Positions 1 through 5,335 of a stretch of DNA of 6,470 nucleotides are shown piece after piece. Positions within the stretch are counted from its first letter, which is position 1. Each line of letters starts with the position of its first letter. Below the pieces are notes generated by a model, which was given only the letters and a program-made list of their open reading frames with translations, was not told the DNA's origin and searched no databases. Origin of the DNA: Limisphaerales bacterium (GTDB taxonomy: Bacteria; Verrucomicrobiota; Verrucomicrobiia; Limisphaerales; UBA11358); NCBI GenBank assembly GCA_027451565.1, contig DAIDJC010000185.1, positions 1 through 6,470 on the forward strand, in the 5' to 3' direction. Made by a program: the position numbers and the translations under genes.

Positions 1-1167
1 AGCCATGGAACCTGCGGTGATGATGGAAACGCCGGATTGGGCGAGCGTGTTCCTACCCTGGGTGACATTGTTTCCCTCGAGCCGGACCACGAGTGGCAGT
101 TTGAGGCCGGTTTCAAGTACGGCAGCGACAATGCCGGAGGCGATGACATTACAATCCATGATGCCGCCGAAAATATTCACGAGAATGCCCTTCACGTTGG
201 GGTCACTCAGAATGATCTTGAAGGCCGCAGAGACCTGTTCCTGGCTGGCGCCGCCCCCGACATCCAGAAAGTTGGCGGGGCTGCCACCGAAATGCTGGAT
301 GATGTCCATCGTGGCCATGGCGAGCCCGGCTCCGTTCACCAGACAGGCAATGGAGCCATCCAGCTTGATGTAATTCAGGGAGTATTTCGAGGCCTCGATC
401 TCCAGCGGGGCCTCCTCATTCAAGTCCCGCATCTCAAGGATGTCCTTGTGACGGAAAAGCGCGTTGTCATCAAGGGAAACCTTGGCGTCCAATGCCAGCA
501 GCGCCTCGGAACCATCCGGTCGCACCACCACCGCCAGCGGGTTGAGTTCAACCATGGAGGCATCGGACTCCCACCAGGTTTGATAAACCCCGCAAATGAG
601 CTTGACGGCAGCGTTGAAAAGTTCGCCCTTTAATTGAAGAGCAGACGCGATTTTGCGGGCTTGGTAGGGCATGATGCCCAGGGCAGGGTCCACGTGTTCG
701 CGGAAAATGAGGTGGGGGTGAGTGGCGGCGACTTCTTCAATATCCATGCCGCCCTCGGTGCTGGCCATGATCACCGGGCGGGAGGAGGCGCGGTCCAGGA
801 GCACGGCGAGATAAAACTCGCGCTTTATTTTTGCGCCCTCGGCAATGAGCAGCGTCTGCACGGCGCGGCCCTCGGGGCCGGTCTGTTTGGTCACCAACAC
901 GTTGCCGAGCATGGCTTGGGCCAGGTCGGTGGCCTCGGCTGCTGAAGAGGCGACCTTCACTCCACCCTGAAATCCGGTCTTGAAAGTGCCTTTGCCGCGG
1001 CCTCCGGCATGAATTTGGGATTTGACCACCACCCGCGATGCGCCACTGCCCATGATCTGGTCTGCGGCAGAGCGGACTTCAGGGATCGAACGGGCGGGGA
1101 TTTCCAATGGCACGGCCACGCCATGGCGTGCCAGCAACTGTTTGGCTTGGTATTCGTGAATATTCAT
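1..1167 (-). CDS. sucC: Succinyl-CoA ligase (ADP/GDP-forming) beta subunit, 3' end cut by window edge
   Basis: Cytoplasmic TCA-cycle enzyme: with SucD it converts succinyl-CoA to succinate with substrate-level ATP or GTP formation. The reading frame is open for 389 codons and runs off the left edge without a stop. The start gives MNIHEYQAKQLLARHGV, the classic SucC N terminus. An ATP-grasp nucleotide site is visible as VVVK (46-49) and GGRGK (55-59). Probable metal ligands are N209 in VELNPL and D227 in LALDAK, matching E. coli N199 and D213. The CoA-ligase part carries VNGAGLAMATMD (277-288), DVGGGA (302-307) and NIFGGI (331-336). E. coli SucC has 388 residues; alignment suggests about 10-15 residues are missing here, the extra length coming partly from a 7-residue loop insertion after GRGK. 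sucD probably follows beyond the edge. An in-frame ATG 30 bases upstream (1195-1197) is possible but would add a non-conserved extension. There is no clear Shine-Dalgarno. Confidence 0.97.
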   Translation of the reverse strand, partial: MNIHEYQAKQLLARHGVAVPLEIPARSIPEVRSAADQIMGSGASRVVVKSQIHAGGRGKGTFKTGFQGGVKVASSAAEATDLAQAMLGNVLVTKQTGPEGRAVQTLLIAEGAKIKREFYLAVLLDRASSRPVIMASTEGGMDIEEVAATHPHLIFREHVDPALGIMPYQARKIASALQLKGELFNAAVKLICGVYQTWWESDASMVELNPLAVVVRPDGSEALLALDAKVSLDDNALFRHKDILEMRDLNEEAPLEIEASKYSLNYIKLDGSIACLVNGAGLAMATMDIIQHFGGSPANFLDVGGGASQEQVSAAFKIILSDPNVKGILVNIFGGIMDCNVIASGIVAAVLETGLKLPLVVRLEGNNVTQGRNTLAQSGVSIITAGSMA

Positions 1168-1185
1168 TGATACGATTGCATGACC

Positions 1186-1213
1186 ATTAAAGCCCATTGC
1201 AAAAAGAAATCAA
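1186..1213 (-). promoter_or_regulatory. Candidate sigma70-type promoter for sucC
   Basis: Read on the minus strand, TTGATT (1208-1213) and TTTAAT (1186-1191) match the -35 and -10 consensus at 4 of 6 and 5 of 6 positions, with a 16-base spacer. Transcription would start near 1179, leaving only about 12 bases before the sucC ATG at 1167. That would explain the absence of a Shine-Dalgarno sequence. This is prediction from consensus only. Confidence 0.45.
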
Positions 1214-1301
1214 CTGCTAAGGTTGAAACGAAGTGGACGATTCAACCCGAGCAGCGAAATGAAAAGGGTCAAGATGCGGCAAGAGTCTTGAGCGGAAACT
1301 T

Positions 1302-1351
1302 TTTGGAAAAATCGAAACCATACCCGAAGCGGTCTGTGAGAATTTTCCAAA
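1302..1351. repeat. 9-bp inverted repeat in the divergent intergenic region
   Basis: TTTGGAAAA at 1302-1310 is the exact reverse complement of TTTTCCAAA at 1343-1351, with 32 bases between the arms. It lies upstream of both divergent genes, so it could be a pair of half-sites for a regulator or a long-looped hairpin. The arms are AT-rich, so chance is a real alternative. No T-tract follows in either direction that would suggest a terminator. Confidence 0.35.
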
Positions 1352-1428
1352 TATTTTGCGGCAAATAGATTGGGGCAGATTGGCCTTTTGAATTTTGTTT
1401 TTTTTGGGTTTAAACAATTTGAAAGGCG

Positions 1429-1457
1429 TTGACGAAACCGGCGGCACCGTGTTCCAT
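1429..1457 (+). promoter_or_regulatory. Weak candidate promoter for the lipoprotein-amidase operon
   Basis: TTGACG (1429-1434) is a good -35 match (5 of 6). A 17-base spacer places TTCCAT (1452-1457) at -10, matching the consensus at only 3 of 6 positions. The TTGAC element 36 bases before the ATG is the best -35 in this stretch, but the -10 is unconvincing. Another weak pair is TTGAAT (1388-1393) with TTTAAA (1409-1414). Confidence 0.25.
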
Positions 1458-1469
1458 CGCTAGGATTAA

Positions 1470-2141
1470 ATGACACATAGACAACATGGTTGGGCCGGTG
1501 GAAAGGTGCCTGGTGCGGCATCATGGATATTTCTGGCTCTGGTGGCGGGCCTGTTGGCCGGGTGCAACAAACAGGCCAAGATCAACAGCCAGAAGATTGA
1601 CCAACTCAACCAGCGGATTACGCAATTGGAGAGGGAGCAACAACAACAGACACGGATTTTGCAGGGAGAAATGAATGCCCTGGCACCGGAACTGGACCGG
1701 ATCAACAGCTCCTATTTTGAGAAGGACCAGGATGCGGCACTGTTTTTTCACACCAACACGTTGTATCTTTTGTTGACCATAGGAAGGCAGATTGAGGGCC
1801 AGCTACAACTGGCAGACACCGAGCGGCAGACAGCCAATGGGTTGGATTACACCTACCACACAAACCAGCTTGGAGCGTTGTATATCTGCACCACCCAACT
1901 GGTACAAGCCGTGGAGGACACCCGTAAATCGGTGGTGGAGGAAGTGAACCAGTCCACGAGGCAGACCGTTGGGGAAGCGGAGGCTGACACGGTGGCGGCA
2001 GTCAAGGCAGCATCCGCCCCGGATCCCGGCCTTGCGGCATGGAGACAGCAGATGATGGCCTCGCTGGCTCAAATAAACCAAAGGCTGGACGTTCTGGCAT
2101 CCAGGATACCGGCGACAAACGGGGCCATTTTTTTAAAGTAA
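1470..2141 (+). CDS. Predicted coiled-coil lipoprotein of unknown function
   Basis: I do not recognise the family. The 223-residue product starts with a basic/polar stretch and a hydrophobic core (about 19-30) ending in the lipobox LLAGC. Signal peptidase II would therefore cleave before C32 and leave a lipid-anchored protein. Just after the cysteine, residues 36-66 are rich in Q, K, E and I/L with heptad spacing (I43, L46, I50, L53), suggesting a coiled coil. A second short heptad run near the C terminus (L199, I202, L206, L209) may form another. The middle (about 85-175) looks helical and is Q/T/E-rich with no catalytic motif. The start at 1470 is preceded by AGGA (1462-1465). The amidase gene follows after 21 bases in the same direction, so the two are probably co-transcribed, and a structural or activator role at the cell wall is possible. 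I see no LytM, LysM or OmpA domain. The coding call is supported by the signal sequence and operon position; the function is unknown. Confidence 0.78.
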   Translation: MTHRQHGWAGGKVPGAASWIFLALVAGLLAGCNKQAKINSQKIDQLNQRITQLEREQQQQTRILQGEMNALAPELDRINSSYFEKDQDAALFFHTNTLYLLLTIGRQIEGQLQLADTERQTANGLDYTYHTNQLGALYICTTQLVQAVEDTRKSVVEEVNQSTRQTVGEAEADTVAAVKAASAPDPGLAAWRQQMMASLAQINQRLDVLASRIPATNGAIFLK

Positions 2142-2143
2142 CC

Positions 2144-2149
2144 TGAGGA
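2144..2149 (+). promoter_or_regulatory. Ribosome binding site of the amidase gene, distant spacing
   Basis: TGAGGA at 2144-2149 is the only Shine-Dalgarno-like sequence before the ATG at 2163. The 13-base spacing is longer than usual, so initiation may be modest or helped by translation of the upstream lipoprotein gene, which stops at 2141. Confidence 0.4.
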
Positions 2150-2162
2150 TCAAGATTTCAAA

Positions 2163-3251
2163 ATGAAGGTTCTGGCCAGGTTTGTATTGGGTGGGGCTGT
2201 GGCTTGCGTAATGGCTTGCCTTACTGCCATGGGGAGGCCGGGCGGTCTGACCAGTTTCAATGGTCAGAATTACCTTTTGCTGGAGCAATGGGGCGCCGCC
2301 AATGGATTTCAGGAAGCCAGGGCCAATGGAGGACGCGATTTATGGCTTCAGGACGCGCGGACGCGCCTGGGATTTCAAATGAACACCTCCGTGGCTGAAA
2401 TCAACGGGGAGCGTGTCCGATTGTCTTACCCCATTGCCTGTCAGGGCGGTCATTTGTATATCTCGGAGTTGGATGTGGCCACCCTGATTAATCCCTTGGT
2501 GGATCCGCCACGTATGCACGTGCGGCGTCCGGTCACAATATGCGTGGACCCCGGGCATGGAGGCCGGGACACGGGTAACCGGGTGGGGAGCGGAATGCTG
2601 GCGCGCAATGAAAAAACCTACACCCTGGCCCTGGCCCTGGCCTTAAGAAAAGATTTGGAGGACGCGGGGTTCCGGGTGATTTTGACGCGCAACCGGGATG
2701 TGTACGTGCCCTTGCCGGCGAGGCCTGGCCTGGCCAATGAGCGCCGGGCGGATTTGTTTGTAAGCCTTCATTTCAACGCATCGCAAGTGGACTCTGGATC
2801 AGTTTCCGGCCCGGAAACCTATTGTATTACCCCTGAAGGAGCCAAGTCGTCCAACGATCATGGCGAGGAAATGGATGGAGCCGCCGACACTGGCTGGACC
2901 ACGGCCAATGGTCACGAGGCAGACAGCCTGATTCTGGCCTATGAAGTGGAAAAATCCCTTGTGGAAGGATTGCATGCACCAGACCGGGACGTAAGGCGCG
3001 CCCGATTTGCAGTGCTCAGGGATGCGCGCATGCCTGCAATCCTGGTGGAGGGCGGCTACATGACAAATCCCACCGAGGGCAATAAAATCAAATCCTCAGC
3101 GTATCGCGAGGAAATGGCCCGATTAATTGTGAATGGGATTGAACAATACCTCCGGGTGGTGGATTCCCGGCCCATGACCGAAGCCGGGGTGGCTGGGACT
3201 CGTTTTGCCGCAGGCCTTGGCCGGGAGTCCCAAGCAGGAGGAGCGCAATGA
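2163..3251 (+). CDS. Exported N-acetylmuramoyl-L-alanine amidase (Amidase_3 family)
   Basis: Zinc-dependent cell-wall hydrolase that cuts the bond between N-acetylmuramic acid and L-alanine of the stem peptide, splitting peptidoglycan outside the cytoplasmic membrane. The 362-residue product has an N-terminal signal (about 1-24). VMAC (16-19) is a possible but imperfect lipobox, so either a secreted or lipid-anchored form is possible. Residues about 29-112 resemble the small beta domain found N-terminal to some amidases (copper-amine-oxidase-N-like); this is a weak call. The Amidase_3 domain runs from about 125 to 332. Its signature is VDPGHGGRDTG with zinc ligand H132, ligand E150 in RNEKTY, ligand H203 in SLHFNAS, and catalytic E296 in LVEGGYMTNPTEG. 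All four key residues are present. About 30 residues (222-253) form a low-hydrophobicity insertion between the ETYCITPEG strand and the next helix. A 30-residue tail follows the domain. It sits between the lipoprotein and adenosyltransferase genes. Confidence 0.95.
   Translation: MKVLARFVLGGAVACVMACLTAMGRPGGLTSFNGQNYLLLEQWGAANGFQEARANGGRDLWLQDARTRLGFQMNTSVAEINGERVRLSYPIACQGGHLYISELDVATLINPLVDPPRMHVRRPVTICVDPGHGGRDTGNRVGSGMLARNEKTYTLALALALRKDLEDAGFRVILTRNRDVYVPLPARPGLANERRADLFVSLHFNASQVDSGSVSGPETYCITPEGAKSSNDHGEEMDGAADTGWTTANGHEADSLILAYEVEKSLVEGLHAPDRDVRRARFAVLRDARMPAILVEGGYMTNPTEGNKIKSSAYREEMARLIVNGIEQYLRVVDSRPMTEAGVAGTRFAAGLGRESQAGGAQ
3236..3241 (+). promoter_or_regulatory. Strong ribosome binding site of the adenosyltransferase gene
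   Basis: AGGAGG at 3236-3241 lies 6 bases before the ATG at 3248 and inside the last codons of the amidase gene. It supports that start and the 4-base ATGA overlap. Confidence 0.8.
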
Positions 3252-3781
3252 GCATTGTTACTAAAACCGGGGATGATGGCACAACGGGGTTGATGTATGG
3301 ACACCGCGTTCCCAAAAATGACCTCCGGGTGGAGGCCTGTGGAAGTCTGGATGAATTAAATGCGGCCATCGGAATGGCGCGGGCGCATGCGGGTGACAAG
3401 GCAATCTGCGAACACTTGCTGTGGGTGCAAAGGAGGTTGGTTGAGGTCATGGGCGAGGTGGGTGTCCTTCCCAAGGATTTGGAGCGTTATGCCCGGCAGG
3501 GGTTCGTAGTGGTTGGCCCTGAAATGGTGACATACTTGGACCATTTGGCTAAGGAACTGGAAGCCGGGGGTATCCGATTTGACGGTTGGGCCACGCCGGG
3601 TGCCAATTCCTCTGCCGCAGCGCTAGACCTGGCGCGCACTGTCTGCCGCCGGGCTGAACGCCGCTTGGTGGCCTTGCAACAGTCTGGAGAATTGAAAAAT
3701 GATGGCATTTTGGTTTTCATCAATCGCCTAGCTGATGTTTTATGGCTGCTGGCCAGAAAAACAGAGGAGCCGGATTTGTAG
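3248..3781 (+). CDS. ATP:cob(I)alamin adenosyltransferase, PduO type
   Basis: Cytoplasmic enzyme that transfers the adenosyl group of ATP to cob(I)alamin or cob(I)yrinic acid a,c-diamide, producing adenosylcobalamin, the cofactor of enzymes such as methylmalonyl-CoA mutase and class II ribonucleotide reductase. The 177-residue length fits single-domain PduO/MMAB proteins, which usually act as trimers of five-helix bundles. Visible motifs are the ATP-binding N terminus TKTGDDGTTGL (5-15), CGSLDELNAAIG (31-42, with the conserved D35), LARTVCRRAERR (128-139) and the C-terminal NRLADVLWLLAR (159-170). The usual FILPGG segment before the arginine helix is replaced by WATPGANSSAAAL (114-126). The ATG overlaps the amidase stop by four bases, implying translational coupling, although no functional link between cell-wall cleavage and B12 is known to me. 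No cobalamin riboswitch is visible upstream. The family call is firm. The choice between corrinoid synthesis and salvage cannot be made from this window. Confidence 0.95.
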   Translation: MSIVTKTGDDGTTGLMYGHRVPKNDLRVEACGSLDELNAAIGMARAHAGDKAICEHLLWVQRRLVEVMGEVGVLPKDLERYARQGFVVVGPEMVTYLDHLAKELEAGGIRFDGWATPGANSSAAALDLARTVCRRAERRLVALQQSGELKNDGILVFINRLADVLWLLARKTEEPDL

Positions 3782-3977
3782 GATTGATGAACCCGGCTTC
3801 CGCCTTCTCAAGCCATTCGGAGAGGCCATGAAATAAGGAAATTCGGATCCGATGGGAAGCGATTTATTCCCGGTTTTTGAGGGTTTTCAACCGACGTCTG
3901 ATTTTTGAGTTCACCCGGGCACAGAATGTCATTACTAAAAACTTGGTGTTGTTGGCGACGTGTTGTAGATTCTGGTG
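3782..3977. other. Intergenic region between adenosyltransferase and S41 protease genes
   Basis: About 195 noncoding bases. It contains a bulged hairpin (arms 3802-3809 and 3820-3826) and a second weak stem (CGG 3871-3873 plus TTGA 3877-3880, pairing with TCAA and CCG at 3887-3893) followed by a T-run at 3902-3906. The second could be a poor intrinsic terminator for the upstream operon. It also has a perfect 10-bp palindrome TCGGATCCGA (3843-3852) and a direct repeat ATTCGGA (3815-3821, 3841-3847). No small gene is convincing. Confidence 0.45.
3943..3971 (+). promoter_or_regulatory. Weak candidate promoter for the S41 protease gene
   Basis: TTGGTG (3943-3948) and TAGATT (3966-3971) are spaced by 17 bases and match the consensus at 3 and 4 of 6 positions. 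Transcription would begin almost at the start codon, giving a leaderless mRNA, consistent with the lack of a Shine-Dalgarno before 3978. A chance match cannot be excluded. Confidence 0.25.
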
Positions 3978-5300
3978 ATGATGAGCCGTCGGGTTGTTTT
4001 TGGATTGGTCACCGTTGTGTTGTTGATCAATCTTGCGATAGGGGCTGACATTTATTTGACCACCCCCAAAAGCAGCCAGTCCCCGGATTTGGCGGGACCT
4101 AATGTCCAAGTGCTGGCGGATGTCCTTTCCAAAATCCGCAACGAATACGTGGACGGCACCAATCTGACCTACCGGGACCTTACCTATGCTGCCTTGGACG
4201 GAATGGTGTCCAAGCTGGACCCTCACAGTGAATTTTTGGATCCATCCTCGTACCAGCAACTTCAAGACGACACCGAAGGGCAGTTTGGCGGGTTGGGATT
4301 GGTGGTGGTGGAGAAGGATGGATATGTGACCGTGGTTACGCCCATGGACAACACGCCAGGTTCCAAGGCAGGGATCATGGCAGGGGACCGTATCATTCGG
4401 ATTGGAACAAACAGCGTGGTGGGAGCGGAGTTGGAAGACGTGGTGGATCAGCTACGAGGAGATCCCGGGACGCGGGTGTCCTTGACGGTGCAGCGCCCCT
4501 CCACTGGCAAGGAAATGGATTATTCGCTGACTCGATCGGTGGTTCAAATGGACATGGTCAAAGACATCCATGGGCAAAAGGAATTTCCCGTGGGACCCGA
4601 CCATATTGGTTATGTGCGGATCGTGGAATTTGGGGATCAAACCAGCGACGAGCTGGAGGATGCATTGGACCACATGGAAGAACAGGGAATGAAAGCCCTG
4701 ATACTTGATTTAAGGGGAAACCCCGGGGGGTTGTTGGACGAGGCGGTGGAGGTTTGCCAGAAATTCCTTCCAGCGGGGCAGTTGGTGGTTTCCACTGAGG
4801 GACGGCAGTCCGTGGAGAAGTATTATGCCCACGGGCAGGGCGATGAATTGAAGGGCATGCCAATCGTTATTTTGGTGAATTTGGACAGCGCCAGCGCATC
4901 GGAGATTGTGACGGGCTGCCTTCAGGACCTGCACCGGGCGTATGTGATTGGAGAAAAAACCTTCGGCAAAGGATCGGTGCAGACCATCTTTCCTTTGGCG
5001 GATGGGTCGGCTTTGAAGTTGACGGTGGCCAAGTATTACACACCCAGCCATAGGGTGATTCATGAGCACGGCATCACTCCCGACAGCGTGGTGCCGGTGA
5101 CGGATTTTGAGGATTGGGCCCTTTCGGTGCAAAGCACGCTTGGAGGCGTGGAATCACTTCCGGAAGGCCAGCAGGCTCGGGTGCTGGCGGTGCATGATGT
5201 TCAATTGGAACGGGCCCGGGATTTGCTGCAAGGGCTTCTGATCATGGAATCCCGTCAGGAATCCGGGCCGCGTAAAATCGCTGCGCGCGGGATTCATTGA
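3978..5300 (+). CDS. C-terminal processing peptidase, S41 family, with PDZ domain
   Basis: Serine protease of the CtpA/CtpB/Prc type that cuts substrates near their C termini in the periplasm or outside the membrane. The start is ambiguous: GTG at 3975, ATG at 3978 and ATG at 3981 are consecutive, none with a good ribosome binding site. I use 3978 (440 residues). Residues 6-24 are hydrophobic and serve as a signal peptide or membrane anchor. The S41 N-terminal helical region (about 42-98) includes DGMVSKLDPHSEFLDP. A PDZ domain follows (about 102-180), with FGGLGLVV and GIMAGDRIIRIG. The protease core contains YVRIVEF, LILDLRGNPGGLL (241-253), NLDSASASEIV with nucleophile S306, and GEKTFGKGSVQ with general base K331 and Q335. 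The serine-lysine distance of 25 residues equals that of E. coli Prc (S430/K455). The order and length fit the family, and no key residue is missing. tsaD follows after 35 bases and may be co-transcribed. Substrates are unknown. Confidence 0.95.
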   Translation: MMSRRVVFGLVTVVLLINLAIGADIYLTTPKSSQSPDLAGPNVQVLADVLSKIRNEYVDGTNLTYRDLTYAALDGMVSKLDPHSEFLDPSSYQQLQDDTEGQFGGLGLVVVEKDGYVTVVTPMDNTPGSKAGIMAGDRIIRIGTNSVVGAELEDVVDQLRGDPGTRVSLTVQRPSTGKEMDYSLTRSVVQMDMVKDIHGQKEFPVGPDHIGYVRIVEFGDQTSDELEDALDHMEEQGMKALILDLRGNPGGLLDEAVEVCQKFLPAGQLVVSTEGRQSVEKYYAHGQGDELKGMPIVILVNLDSASASEIVTGCLQDLHRAYVIGEKTFGKGSVQTIFPLADGSALKLTVAKYYTPSHRVIHEHGITPDSVVPVTDFEDWALSVQSTLGGVESLPEGQQARVLAVHDVQLERARDLLQGLLIMESRQESGPRKIAARGIH

Positions 5301-5325
5301 ATCCATCCTGTGGCGATTCAAGCAA

Positions 5326-5331
5326 AGGAGG
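5326..5331 (+). promoter_or_regulatory. Ribosome binding site that fixes the tsaD start
   Basis: AGGAGG at 5326-5331 lies 4 bases before the ATG at 5336. It selects this ATG over an in-frame TTG at 5297, which would overlap the protease stop and add 13 non-conserved residues. Confidence 0.85.
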
Positions 5332-5335
5332 CGGA

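Larger units (their letters stand above)
1168..1469. other. Divergent intergenic region between sucC and the lipoprotein operon
   Basis: This AT-rich stretch of about 300 bases separates two divergent genes. It holds a candidate sucC promoter next to the sucC start, a 9-bp inverted repeat (arms 1302-1310 and 1343-1351, 32-base gap), a short palindrome CAAGAGTCTTG (1280-1290), a direct repeat AGATTGG (1368-1374 and 1378-1384, one helical turn apart) and a T-rich tract (1385-1411). A 62-codon open frame at 1180-1368 has lysine-rich, low-complexity content and no Shine-Dalgarno, so I do not call it a gene. I see no tRNA, riboswitch or known small RNA here. Confidence 0.6.

Noticed and set aside
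37..945. Long open frames on the plus strand opposite sucC
   Set aside because: They are antisense shadows of sucC, whose minus-strand translation matches a conserved enzyme throughout.
1180..1368. 62-codon open frame in the sucC/lipoprotein intergenic region
   Set aside because: The product is lysine-rich and low-complexity, there is no Shine-Dalgarno, and the frame overlaps the predicted sucC promoter.
2625..2642. Three tandem CTGGCC units in the amidase gene
   Set aside because: They encode alternating Leu-Ala in a helix after the E150 ligand; three short units are probably codon-usage coincidence and not a phase-variable repeat.
3248..3781. Cobalamin riboswitch controlling the adenosyltransferase
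   Set aside because: The gene overlaps the amidase, leaving no upstream leader, and no B12-box-like element was apparent before the lipoprotein gene.
3768..3798. Inverted repeat AGCCGG/CCGGCT at the end of the adenosyltransferase gene
   Set aside because: The stem is 6 bp with a 19-base loop and no T-tract, and one arm lies inside the coding region, so it is not a credible terminator.
5297..5335. TTG start for tsaD overlapping the protease stop
   Set aside because: It has no ribosome binding site and adds non-conserved residues; the ATG at 5336 has AGGAGG 4 bases upstream and gives the standard N terminus.
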